Positions 17,921 through 26,470 of a stretch of 64,000 nucleotides of DNA are shown in pieces. The DNA comes from Planctomycetota bacterium (GTDB lineage Bacteria; Planctomycetota; UBA11346). The stretch's first letter is position 1. Each line of letters opens with the position of its first letter. Made by a program: the position numbers and the translations under genes. The stretch is from NCBI GenBank assembly GCA_025055595.1, contig JANWWU010000022.1, positions 1 to 64,000 on the forward strand, given 5' to 3'. The notes beneath the pieces were generated by a model that ran no database searches, was not told the origin of the DNA, and was given only the letters and a program-made list of their open reading frames with translations.

Positions 17921-19249
17921 ATGCTAGCGCCAGGAGCCGAGCGCGGGGGGGATGGCAAGGCGACAGCGCCGACGGTGCTCGTCGTCGACGACGACGCTGC
18001 CGTCTGCTGGGCCGTCGAGCGGGCGCTCGCGGCGGCTGGCTGGCGGGTGCTCGTTGCCGCCGATGCCCGCGCCGCGCAGCGCCTCGCCGCTCAGGCCGAC
18101 GCAGTGCTGACCGATGTGCGGATGCCGGGCAGCAGCGGCCTCGAACTGCTAAGCTGGCTGCGCGCGCAGCGGCCGCAGATCCCGGTGGTCGTGATGACCG
18201 CCTATGGCCACCTCGACAGCGCCGTCGCCGCCGTTGCCCGCGGGGCCTTCGACTACCTGGCCAAGCCCCTCGATCTCGATCGCCTGCAGGGCGTGCTGGC
18301 GCGCGCCCTCGGCGAGACGCCGCTGGCTGCCGCCGCTCGTCCGCAGGCCGGCTTCGCCGAGGACGGGGTGATCGGCAGCTCGCCGGCGATGCAGGAGGTG
18401 TACCGCCGACTGGCGGCTGCGGTCGTCGCGCCGGTGGCGGTGCTGATCACCGGTCCGGCCGGCAGCGGCAAGGAGCTGCTCGCCCGCGTGCTGCACCGCC
18501 ATGCCTGCGGTGCCGCGGCGCCGATCGTCCGCGTGCCCTGCGCGCTGCTCGCTGAGCGCGCGGCCGAGGAGCTGACGGCGGCGCTGGCCGCGGCGCGCGG
18601 CGGCAGCCTGCTGCTGGACGAGGTCGATGCCCTGTCGGCCCCGGCGCAGGCCGCCTTGCTGCAGGCGCTGCAGCGCGATGCCGGCTGCCGCCTGCTCAGC
18701 CTCGCGCGCCGCGATCTGCGCGTGCTCGCCAGCTCCGCCGCCTGGAACGCCGACCTCGCCGGCCGCCTGGCGACCGTGCACATCGCGCTGCCGCCGCTCG
18801 CCGAGCGCGCCGACGACATCCCGGCGCTGGTGCGCGCGCTACTGGCGCGCTGCGCGCAGCAGCTCGGGCGCGAGCTGGCGATCACCGAACGCGCGCTGGC
18901 GGCGCTCGGCGCCTACGCCTGGCCGGGCAATGTCCGCGAGCTGCGCCAGGTGATCGAGGAGGCCGCGGTGCTGGCGGTCGGCGGCGTCATCGACTGCGAG
19001 CACCTGCGGATCGATCCTGCGAGCCAGGCGGCGCCGCTCGGCTTCGCCGCCGCGGCCGCCCAGCTGGCGCGGCGCCTGCTGGACAGCCACCCCGGCAGCG
19101 TCCACGCGCGTGCCGTCGCCGAGCTCGAGATCGCGCTGGTGCGCGAGGCGCTGGCGCGCACGGGCGGCAATCAGCTGCGCGCCGCCGAGCTGCTCGGCAT
19201 CAATCGCGCGACGCTGAAGAAGCGGATGGACGCCGCGGGAATCGCCTGA
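17921..19249 (+). CDS. NtrC-family response regulator lacking the GAFTGA motif
   Basis: The 442-residue protein has a receiver domain (DDD near residue 24, phospho-acceptor D65 in AVLTDVRMPG, Lys in YLAKPLDLD), an AAA+ domain with Walker A GPAGSGKELLAR and Walker B GGSLLLDEVDAL, and a Fis-type HTH at the C-terminus (GGNQLRAAELLGINRATLKK). The stretch between IVRVPCALL and the Walker B strand is short and contains no ELFGHEKGAFTGA segment, so the loop that touches sigma54 is missing. It may regulate with sigma70, like HupR or some NtrC variants. No sensor kinase is beside it. The stop overlaps the next ATG. Confidence 0.9.
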   Translation: MLAPGAERGGDGKATAPTVLVVDDDAAVCWAVERALAAAGWRVLVAADARAAQRLAAQADAVLTDVRMPGSSGLELLSWLRAQRPQIPVVVMTAYGHLDSAVAAVARGAFDYLAKPLDLDRLQGVLARALGETPLAAAARPQAGFAEDGVIGSSPAMQEVYRRLAAAVVAPVAVLITGPAGSGKELLARVLHRHACGAAAPIVRVPCALLAERAAEELTAALAAARGGSLLLDEVDALSAPAQAALLQALQRDAGCRLLSLARRDLRVLASSAAWNADLAGRLATVHIALPPLAERADDIPALVRALLARCAQQLGRELAITERALAALGAYAWPGNVRELRQVIEEAAVLAVGGVIDCEHLRIDPASQAAPLGFAAAAAQLARRLLDSHPGSVHARAVAELEIALVREALARTGGNQLRAAELLGINRATLKKRMDAAGIA

Positions 19250-21681
19250 TGTCTCGCTGGTGGACGCTGCTGCTGATCGTTGCATGCGGCGCCGCCGGCG
19301 AGATCCCGGCCGGGATGACAGAGCAGCGCCTGCCAGGCCTACGCCTCTACAGCGCTGTCGAGGCCGCGGCCACGCGCGCGCTCGCCGAGGAGCTGCAGCG
19401 CTTCCTGCCGGCGCTCAGCGCTTGGGCGGCACGCGCCATCGCCCCGCTGCCGCGCGCGGCCGCGGATCTGCCAGTGCTGTTCTTCGCTGATCGCAGCAGC
19501 TTCCGCGCCTATGCCGCGCGCCACGCGCAGCGCGTCGCGACCGTGCACGCCGCCGGCTTCTACAGCAGCGATGGTCGGCCAGAAACGGCGTTCATCGCGC
19601 TCTACCGCGATGGCGGCCGCGAGCAGGCGACCGTGCGGCACGAGCTGACGCACTGGCTGCTCGACCGCGCGATTCCGACCCGCCCCGGCCAGCCGGTGTG
19701 GTACAATGAAGGACTGGCGGTGTGCATGGAGGACGCCTGGATCAGCGATGGCGCGCTGGTGTTCAGCCGCGTTCCTCGGCAGCGCCAGGAGGTCCTGCGC
19801 CGCCTCGTGGCCGGCGCCGAGGAGCCCCTGGCGACGGTCGTCGCCCTCGGCAGCGAGGCCTGGCTGGCGCGCGCCGTCGATCACGAGCGCGCGCACCTCC
19901 AGTACACCGCCAGCTACGGCGCCGTCCTGTTCCTGCTGCAGCGCCACCCAGAGCGCCTCACCGCCTTCCTGCGCCGTCTCGCTCAGGGAGCAGCGCATGA
20001 TGCGGCGTACGCCGAGGCCTTCGCCGAGCTGCCGGGCGGACTCGATCGCGCCTGGCGCGCTTGGATGGCCGAGACGGTGTGGCTTGCGGCGCGCGGCACG
20101 ACGCCGCGTACGGCGCCGGAGGCCTTCGAGCACGGACTGGCCTGGCTGCCCGAGCACGCGGCAGGCGGCGATCGGCAGCGCGCCTGGTCCTGGCTGCAGC
20201 GCGCCGCCGAGCAGTTCGCGGCACGCGCCTCCGATGCCCGCGCCGCTGCCGACGCCTGGCTGGCGGCGGCCGAGGCTTGCGAGCAGCCGCCACGCGCGGC
20301 GCAGGCCGCCGAGACGGCGGCGGCCTGGTACGAGCAGGTGGCGCACGAGGCCGGCCAGGCCGAGGCCTGGCGCCTGGCCTGCCGTGCTTGGGGCAAGGCG
20401 GGGGACTGGCAGCGCGCGGCGCTGGCCGGCGGGCGTGCGCAAGCGATGGCGGAGCGCGTCGCCGACGAGGCGCTGCTGGCCGCCGCCCTCGCCGCCCATG
20501 CCGCGTGCTATGCCGCCGACCGCGCTCGCCCGCCCGCGGGGCAGACGCCGCAGGCCTTCGCGGCCCCGCTGTTTCATCGCGCCATCCAGCTCTATCGCCA
20601 GGCTGGCTGCGCGAGCGATGCGGCGCGCGTCGCCGTGCAGGCGGCCCAGGCCTTGGCGCCTCCCGACGGACAACCCGGCGACTGGGCCGGCTGCATCGCG
20701 CTGGTCGAGCAGGCGGTGCAGCACTGGCGTCGGGACGGCGCCGCCAGCGAGGGCGACGCCGACCTCGCCACCGCCGAGCGCGTGCTCGCCGGCCTGTGGC
20801 GGCCCGATCGCAATCCGGCTGGCAGCTGGACGGAGGCGATCGCGGGCTATCGCCGCGCGCTCGCCCTGCTCGATGACGGCGAGGCGCGAGAGCGCCTGCA
20901 CGCCCGCCTGGAGCTGGCCTCGTGCCTAGCAGCGGCTGCGGACCCGGAGACGATCGCGCAGTATCGCCGGGCGGAGAGCGAGGCGCTGGCCCTCGGCGAC
21001 CTCGCCCTGGCCGCCTACGCCGCGTACCAAGTCGGCTGGGAGCTGCGCGAACGCGAGCCGGAGGAGGCCGTCGCCGCCTTCTTGCGCGCAGCGCCGCGCT
21101 ATCGCCGAGCCGGCAAGCTGGCGGAAGAGATCGCGGCCATCGGCCAGGCGGCGCAGGTCCTGGCCGGCAGCGGTGGCGACCCCGCGCGCATCGCCGAGCT
21201 TCACCGGCAGGCGGCTGCGCTCGCGCGCGCCCGCGGCGACCTCTCGCGCCTCGGCTACCACCTGCATCAGCAGGCCTGGTTCAGCGAGCCGGCGCGGCAG
21301 CCGGGCCTGTCGCCCGCCATCGCAGCGGGCCTCTACGCGGCGGCCGCCCAGGCCTGGCAGAACGATCCCGAGCGCGCGGTGCGGGCCCTCTCTCAGCGCG
21401 CACGCGTCCTCACCCCGCAGCCAGGGGCGGCCGAGGGCTGGGAAGAAGCCGCTGCGGCTTGGCAGGCGGTGGCCGAGGCCTTGGCCGCGCTGCCGGAGAG
21501 CCGGCAGCGGCGCGGCGAGCGCGGCCAGGCGCTACACCAGCAGGCCTGGTGCCTGATCCGCGGCGATCACCAGCGCCACACGCGGCTCAGCCGCGCGCTG
21601 TTCAGCGAAGCTGCGCGCCTGCAAGAAGAGGCCGGCGACAGCCGCGGCGCCGCCGCCAGCCGCAGCTGGCTGCGCGAATGA
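19249..21681 (+). CDS. Secreted gluzincin-like metallopeptidase with TPR repeats
   Basis: The 810-residue protein has a signal peptide (MSRWWTLLLIVACGAAG). The motif H131-E-L-T-H135 followed by WYNEGLA with Glu at 154 is the zinc-binding pattern of gluzincin peptidases (HExxH plus a Glu about 19 residues later), as in the DUF1570-type proteins common in planctomycetes. Residues about 290-800 are Ala-rich helical repeats with TPR-like spacing. Substrate unknown; a role in envelope protein turnover is an inference. It starts inside the stop of the response regulator, so the two are probably co-transcribed. Confidence 0.6.
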   Translation: MSRWWTLLLIVACGAAGEIPAGMTEQRLPGLRLYSAVEAAATRALAEELQRFLPALSAWAARAIAPLPRAAADLPVLFFADRSSFRAYAARHAQRVATVHAAGFYSSDGRPETAFIALYRDGGREQATVRHELTHWLLDRAIPTRPGQPVWYNEGLAVCMEDAWISDGALVFSRVPRQRQEVLRRLVAGAEEPLATVVALGSEAWLARAVDHERAHLQYTASYGAVLFLLQRHPERLTAFLRRLAQGAAHDAAYAEAFAELPGGLDRAWRAWMAETVWLAARGTTPRTAPEAFEHGLAWLPEHAAGGDRQRAWSWLQRAAEQFAARASDARAAADAWLAAAEACEQPPRAAQAAETAAAWYEQVAHEAGQAEAWRLACRAWGKAGDWQRAALAGGRAQAMAERVADEALLAAALAAHAACYAADRARPPAGQTPQAFAAPLFHRAIQLYRQAGCASDAARVAVQAAQALAPPDGQPGDWAGCIALVEQAVQHWRRDGAASEGDADLATAERVLAGLWRPDRNPAGSWTEAIAGYRRALALLDDGEARERLHARLELASCLAAAADPETIAQYRRAESEALALGDLALAAYAAYQVGWELREREPEEAVAAFLRAAPRYRRAGKLAEEIAAIGQAAQVLAGSGGDPARIAELHRQAAALARARGDLSRLGYHLHQQAWFSEPARQPGLSPAIAAGLYAAAAQAWQNDPERAVRALSQRARVLTPQPGAAEGWEEAAAAWQAVAEALAALPESRQRRGERGQALHQQAWCLIRGDHQRHTRLSRALFSEAARLQEEAGDSRGAAASRSWLRE

Positions 21682-21847
21682 ATCGCTGCGAAGAAGAACG
21701 CATTCGGACTGTTTCGCCGTATGATACGGTTGTTCTAACCTTAGATGCGGCAATGGTGGCCGCTGTAGTGCAATCTGCAAAATAGCTCATTGGCGAGTTT
21801 CTGCGAATCAAGGTTGGTATGCCTTCGAATCGCCCAGGAGCCGATGC

Positions 21848-23377
21848 ATGACATCTCGCGAGAAGATCGCCGAGCTCATCGATCGAGCCTTGCCGGTGGG
21901 CGCCAAGCTCGTGCCGACGAGCGTCGCTCTGCACATCGCTGCCATCGATCTCTGTCTGTTGCGCGGCAAACGGGAGTTTAGCTGGCGAAGGAGGCATGTC
22001 CTGGAGAGCGACGCGACGCCGCGGACGAAGAAAGACATGCAGGAACGCCTGTCCCGTTTTCGGACGCAGCCGCCCAAGAGCATCCATCAGCTGTTCGCAT
22101 GGGGGAGCACCGAAGCTGCCTACGAAATCGGCAAACTGGATGAAAAGATCCCTTGTCCCGAGTGCCACGGCGACAGTCCGACACAATGTGCGACCTGTGA
22201 AGGCGTCGGGAAAGTAGCGTGTAAGCGCTGCGAAGGTCACGGCATCCTGAGCAATGCCGATGCCCTGCGCGCCTGCCCGAACTGCAAGAAAGGGCTCGTC
22301 GATTGTTCCAACTGCCGGGGGTCTGGCCTTATCAACTGTAGCAAATGCGAGAACCAGCACGAATTGTGGGAAGTCTACAAGATCCACTACAAAGATCACA
22401 TTGAAGTGACTGCGGTCGGTGGCCAGACCTTCGCCGAGCGATATAAGAGCAAGCTTTGGACAGTGCCGAAGGATTTCAGCATCAGTCGGGATTGGTCGGC
22501 CTACGGGCCGCCGCTGACGCTCGAGGATCAGGATGGACTGAGCACTGAACTGCTGCAGCCTCGTTCCCTCGAGGAGATGCGGAACTATGTCCAACAGAAG
22601 AAACCAGCGTTGATTGCACGCTTCGGCGAATCGGCATACGCCAACATCAATCAGGCCCTGGCCAAGGCCGATCCCGATGCTGACAATCGCTATGCGATCG
22701 CCTTGCGCGCTCTCAACTGTGTCACATTTACTTACCAACAAGACGACAAGAAACACAGCGCTGTCGGGCAAATTTTCTTCAGCGAGGGTCAGCCGAGCAA
22801 GGTCGAGTATCAAAGGACGGCCGCGCCACCATCGAAAGGCGCAACATGCCTCAAATACGGCTGCGGTTGTTTGACGTTCTTCTTCATCATCGGTCTGATT
22901 GGTTCGCTGTTTGAGGAGGACAAAGACAAAGCCAAGCAAGAAGGCGCGGCCGAGAAGCAGTCTGCCCCTGCCGCAACTGCTTCCGCGGCCGCTCAGCGCC
23001 CGCTGACAGGGCGCGTCATCTCGGTCAAGAACGGCTACCAGCTCAAGTTGCCGACCTTCGCGCTCGTCGAGTTTGCCGTATACGGCAAGTCATTGAGCGA
23101 CCAACAGCTGCTCGCGCTCGTCGGCAAGCGGCTGCAGATCATGCGCGACGATCAGGTGCTGGCCGAGGCAGAGATCGCGAACATCGTACCTGCGAGTCAA
23201 GCGGGCGATGTTTCCGAACCACGCGCCCAGGAAGACAAGGAGAACAAGGAAAAACAAGCGGCACCGACGCAGCAGCAGTTCCGCGCGCTGGTGCAAGTGG
23301 TCGATACCTCGTGGCGCGTGCCGGCTGACAAGCGGGAACTCGCCGTCGGCGACCTCGCAGCGCTGATGGACAACTGA
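21848..23377 (+). CDS. Membrane-anchored protein with six CxxC zinc knuckles, unknown function
   Basis: The 509-residue protein is not recognised as a known family. Residues 103-167 hold six CxxC pairs (C103/106, 114/117, 125/128, 143/146, 153/156, 164/167), several as CxxCxGxG, resembling the zinc-binding part of DnaJ, but there is no J domain or HPD. A single membrane helix (about 338-355) is followed by a Lys/Glu/Ala-rich linker and a C-terminal domain (385-509). The gene uses A/T-ending codons far more than its neighbours and the 166-bp leader before it is also AT-richer, suggesting transfer or relaxed selection. An AGGAG-like ribosome site precedes the ATG. Confidence 0.7.
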   Translation: MTSREKIAELIDRALPVGAKLVPTSVALHIAAIDLCLLRGKREFSWRRRHVLESDATPRTKKDMQERLSRFRTQPPKSIHQLFAWGSTEAAYEIGKLDEKIPCPECHGDSPTQCATCEGVGKVACKRCEGHGILSNADALRACPNCKKGLVDCSNCRGSGLINCSKCENQHELWEVYKIHYKDHIEVTAVGGQTFAERYKSKLWTVPKDFSISRDWSAYGPPLTLEDQDGLSTELLQPRSLEEMRNYVQQKKPALIARFGESAYANINQALAKADPDADNRYAIALRALNCVTFTYQQDDKKHSAVGQIFFSEGQPSKVEYQRTAAPPSKGATCLKYGCGCLTFFFIIGLIGSLFEEDKDKAKQEGAAEKQSAPAATASAAAQRPLTGRVISVKNGYQLKLPTFALVEFAVYGKSLSDQQLLALVGKRLQIMRDDQVLAEAEIANIVPASQAGDVSEPRAQEDKENKEKQAAPTQQQFRALVQVVDTSWRVPADKRELAVGDLAALMDN

Positions 23378-23443
23378 GCGAGCGGTTCGGTCGCGCTCGC
23401 CCTTCCTTCGCTAGCGGCGTGAATATGGTGTACTCCTGCTACG

Positions 23444-23908
23444 ATGGTGTGGCTGATCCGCACGCTCATCGGCTTCGCCGTGTTCGTCGTCGCAGTCGTG
23501 TTCGCTGCGACCTGGCTGCCGGCCTGGCTCAACCGCGTGCAGGTGCCCGTCGACTACGACGATCTGCAGGGACTGGAAGGCGGCAAAGGCCTGTGGCTCG
23601 AGCCACCGCCGTATCGAGCGGGCGATGTGCTCGCCTATCGCCTCGGACCCGGTCCCGATGACGTCGGCTTCGGTGTCGTCGTCGCCCTGCCAGGCGACAG
23701 CGTGCGGCTCAGCGAGGACCGCCTGCTGGTCAACGGCGAAGCGGTGCGTCCCTGGAGCCCCTATCAGCCGCTGCGCGGCTTGGCCGAGCTCGGACCGCTG
23801 ACCGTGCCGGCCGGCCACTGGTTCGTCGTCAGCACCCGCCACCAGCGCGACAGCCTCGCGCACGGCCCGATCGGCGCCGAGCGCGTGCTCGGCAAGGTGC
23901 GCGAATGA
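23444..23908 (+). CDS. Signal peptidase I-like protein lacking the catalytic dyad
   Basis: The 154-residue protein has an N-terminal membrane helix (about 4-25) and the later S26 signal-peptidase boxes: PGDSVRLSEDRLLVNGEAV, a V-P-x-G-x-W/Y-F-V-V turn, and RDSLAHGPIGAERVLGKV, which matches the DSRxxGPV region. Box B with the catalytic Ser-Met is not visible, and the general-base Lys of the KRVxGxPGD motif is Gly or Val here (GVVVALPGD). It is therefore probably a non-peptidase relative with a structural or binding role. It overlaps the next gene by 4 nt. Confidence 0.65.
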   Translation: MVWLIRTLIGFAVFVVAVVFAATWLPAWLNRVQVPVDYDDLQGLEGGKGLWLEPPPYRAGDVLAYRLGPGPDDVGFGVVVALPGDSVRLSEDRLLVNGEAVRPWSPYQPLRGLAELGPLTVPAGHWFVVSTRHQRDSLAHGPIGAERVLGKVRE

Positions 23909-24702
23909 ACGGCCCCTTCGTCTCCTGGTCCTCCGGCCAGCGGCTGCTGCTCGGCGTCGCCCTGCTGATCGCCGGGGCCGTGATGCTGGTGGCGGCAGCC
24001 GGGATCGCTTGGAGAGCGGTCCAGCGCTGGCTGGCGGTCGGCGAGCTGCGCGCGGCGCATGCCCAGCTGCATCGGGGCCGACTCGACGAGGCCCGCCGCT
24101 TGGCGGCCGCGGCGGCGGAGCGCCTGCCGCGGGAGCCGAGCGCCCAGCTGCTCGCGCTCGACCCGGCAGATCCGCAAGCCGGGGAACGGCTGCGCGCGCT
24201 CGCTTCTGCCTGCGAGCGCGCGAACGACCGCCACGCCGTGCTGGCGACCCTCGGCCTGCTCCAGGCCCTCGCTGGGCGCGCGGTCGATGCCCCGCTCGAG
24301 GGGACCGGCGATGCCCGCCTGCTGGCGGCCATCAGGGCGGCGCACGGCGAGCGGATGGCGAGCTGGCGGCTGGTCGCCGGCGAGGATCCGCCGCAGCGCC
24401 AGGTGCTGCTGGCGGCGCACACGGTGCTTCTGCGGCAGGCTCTTCGCCTGCGCAGCCGGGACGATGTCCGCCTGCATGCTGGCGCGCTGTTGCTGCTCGA
24501 CCCTGGGCACCCGCGTGCAGCGCTGTTGCGTCCCCTGCTGCTGGCCCTCAGCCCGGCGGCGGCAGACGAAGAGCTCGTGCGCGCGGTCGCCGAAGCGCGC
24601 GAAGAGAGCGAGGCGCTCGCGCGCACGATCGCGGCGCTCGTGCCCGAGCGTCGCGCGGCGCTGACGGCGCGCTGGCCGGGCCTCGCGGAGCAAACGCCAT
24701 GA
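23905..24702 (+). CDS. Membrane-anchored helical-repeat protein, unknown function
   Basis: The 265-residue product has one membrane helix near the N-terminus (about 13-36) and an Ala/Leu/Arg-rich helical remainder with TPR-like pairs (VGELRAAHAQLHRGRLDEAR and onward). No catalytic motif is visible. It is translationally coupled by 4-nt overlaps both to the signal-peptidase-like gene upstream and to the zinc-ribbon gene downstream, so the three small membrane proteins probably work together. Confidence 0.6.
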   Translation: MNGPFVSWSSGQRLLLGVALLIAGAVMLVAAAGIAWRAVQRWLAVGELRAAHAQLHRGRLDEARRLAAAAAERLPREPSAQLLALDPADPQAGERLRALASACERANDRHAVLATLGLLQALAGRAVDAPLEGTGDARLLAAIRAAHGERMASWRLVAGEDPPQRQVLLAAHTVLLRQALRLRSRDDVRLHAGALLLLDPGHPRAALLRPLLLALSPAAADEELVRAVAEAREESEALARTIAALVPERRAALTARWPGLAEQTP

Positions 24703-24995
24703 TCGTCTGTCAAGCCTGCGGGCACCGCAATCCCCTCCGCACGCGCTACTGCCACGCCTGCGGCGTGCGCCTCGAGGCGAACCTGCGGGAGATCGCGGTC
24801 GCGGTCGAGGAGGACCGCGAGGCGCAGATGGCGGAGCGCTGGTTGGAGCGCGGCCGCTCGCTCTTCTTGCTCGGCGCGTTCTTCTTGACCTGCGCGCTGG
24901 TGCTGCGCTACGCCGTGGTGCCGGAGCTGCCGCCGGCCGTCATGCCGCCGATCGCTGCCGGGCCCTTGCTGCCGCCGGCGGCGAGCGCGCCCTGA
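24699..24995 (+). CDS. Zinc-ribbon membrane protein
   Basis: The 98-residue protein begins with a four-Cys zinc ribbon, CQACGHRNPLRTRYCHACG (spacing CxxC-11-CxxC), followed by a charged helix and one membrane helix (about 52-72), and ends with a Pro/Ala-rich tail. Such ribbon-plus-helix proteins often act as adaptors, but no function can be assigned. It is the last of three overlapping membrane-protein genes, 2 nt before aroDE. Confidence 0.65.
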   Translation: MIVCQACGHRNPLRTRYCHACGVRLEANLREIAVAVEEDREAQMAERWLERGRSLFLLGAFFLTCALVLRYAVVPELPPAVMPPIAAGPLLPPAASAP

Positions 24996-24997
24996 GC

Positions 24998-26470
24998 ATG
25001 ACGCAGGTCGTCGTCCCCCTCGGCGACGCCGAGCCCGCGGCGCTGCTGGCGCGCGCGGCGCGGGCTCGGCAGCTCGGCGCCGATCTGCTCGAGCTGCGCC
25101 TCGACCTCGCGCTCGCGGCCGGCGCTCGCGCGGCCGACCTCCTCGCCGTGCTGCCGCAGCTGCCGCTGCCGGCGATCGTCACCGTGCGCCATCAACGAGA
25201 GGGCGGGCGATGGCAGGACGACGAGCGCGCTCGCCTGCGGCTCTACGAGGAGGCCGAGGCGCGCGGCGCGGCCTGGATCGATCGCGAGCTGGCGGCGCAG
25301 CGCGAACACCCCTGGCGGCCGACGCGTGCCCGCTTGCTGCTCAGCTATCATGCGTGGTCCGGTGCTGGCCAGGCGCTGCCCGAGGTTGTCGCGGCGATGC
25401 GTGCGGCCGGCGCCGACCTCGCCAAGCTGGCGGTGCTGGTGCGCGATGCCGCCGAGCTGGCGGCGCTGCGCGCCCTGCACGATCGCCGGGGGCCGGTGGC
25501 GGCGATGGCGATGGGCGAGGCCGGCCTGCCATCGCGGGTGCTGGCCGGGGTCTGGGGCGCGGCGCTGGTCTACGCGCGCTTGCCGGAGGATCCCGGCACC
25601 GCTCCCGGCCAGCCGGCGCTCGACGAGCTGCTGACGCTCTACCGCCTGCGCGCGCAGCGGCCGGAGACCGCGGTCTATGGCGTGATCGGCGCGCCGATCG
25701 CGCACTCGCTCTCACCGTTGGTCCACAACCTCGGTTTCGCGCACCACGGCATCGATGCCGTCTACGCGCCGTTCCTGGTGCACGACGCGCGCGCCTTCTG
25801 GCAGGCCTGCGGCGACTGGTTCGGCGGGCTCTCGGTGACCGTGCCGCACAAGCAGACGCTCGCCGCGCTGCTCGCGGAGTGCGAGCCCGAGGCGGCGCCG
25901 ATCGGCGCGATCAACACTGTCTACCGCCGCGCTGACCGCTGCTGCGGCGCCAACACCGACGCCGAGGCCGTGCGCCGCTGCTGCGAGCGGGCGCTCGGCG
26001 GCTCGCTGCACGGCCGCTGCGCGCTCGTTCTCGGCGCCGGCGGCGCCGCGCGCGCCGCCGTCCATGCCTTGCGCGCGGCCGGCGCCCGCGTGCTGATCTC
26101 CAATCGCACGCCGCAGCGCGCTGCGGAGCTGGCGGCGGAGTTCGCAGCGACCGTTGTGCCGCTGGCGCAGGCCGCGACCGCGCCCTATGACATCCTGATC
26201 AATGCGACGACGGTCGGCCTGCGCGCGCCCGACGACACGCCGTGGCCTCACCCGCTGCGTCCCGAGGCCCTGGTCTTCGACATGGTCTACGACCCGCTCG
26301 ACACCGGCCTGCTGCGCCGCGCGCGCGTCGCCGGCTGCTCGGTCGTCAGCGGCCTCGACATGTTCCTCGAGCAGGCGAGCGGGCAGTTCCGGCGTTGGAC
26401 GGGGCGGGAGCTGCCGATGGCGGAGGCCCGCGCCGCCTGCCTCGCCCGCCTCGCTCAGCGCAGCGTGTAG
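24998..26470 (+). CDS. aroDE: Bifunctional type I 3-dehydroquinate dehydratase / shikimate dehydrogenase
   Basis: The 490-residue fusion catalyses two consecutive shikimate-pathway steps. The AroD part (about 1-220) shows LLELRLDLAL, the catalytic His in LLSYHAW and the Schiff-base Lys in ADLAKLAVLV. The AroE part (about 225-485) shows GVIGAPIAHSLSPLVHN, the catalytic Lys in LSVTVPHKQT, the NADP loop VLGAGGAARAAVHAL and SNRTPQRA. Such fusions are typical of plants, Chlamydiae and planctomycetes. It converges on ftsQ with a 16-nt 3' overlap. Confidence 0.95.
   Translation: MTQVVVPLGDAEPAALLARAARARQLGADLLELRLDLALAAGARAADLLAVLPQLPLPAIVTVRHQREGGRWQDDERARLRLYEEAEARGAAWIDRELAAQREHPWRPTRARLLLSYHAWSGAGQALPEVVAAMRAAGADLAKLAVLVRDAAELAALRALHDRRGPVAAMAMGEAGLPSRVLAGVWGAALVYARLPEDPGTAPGQPALDELLTLYRLRAQRPETAVYGVIGAPIAHSLSPLVHNLGFAHHGIDAVYAPFLVHDARAFWQACGDWFGGLSVTVPHKQTLAALLAECEPEAAPIGAINTVYRRADRCCGANTDAEAVRRCCERALGGSLHGRCALVLGAGGAARAAVHALRAAGARVLISNRTPQRAAELAAEFAATVVPLAQAATAPYDILINATTVGLRAPDDTPWPHPLRPEALVFDMVYDPLDTGLLRRARVAGCSVVSGLDMFLEQASGQFRRWTGRELPMAEARAACLARLAQRSV

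Noticed and set aside
21848-23377. DnaJ chaperone
   Set aside because: CxxCxGxG knuckles are present but there is no J domain or HPD motif, and a membrane helix follows.
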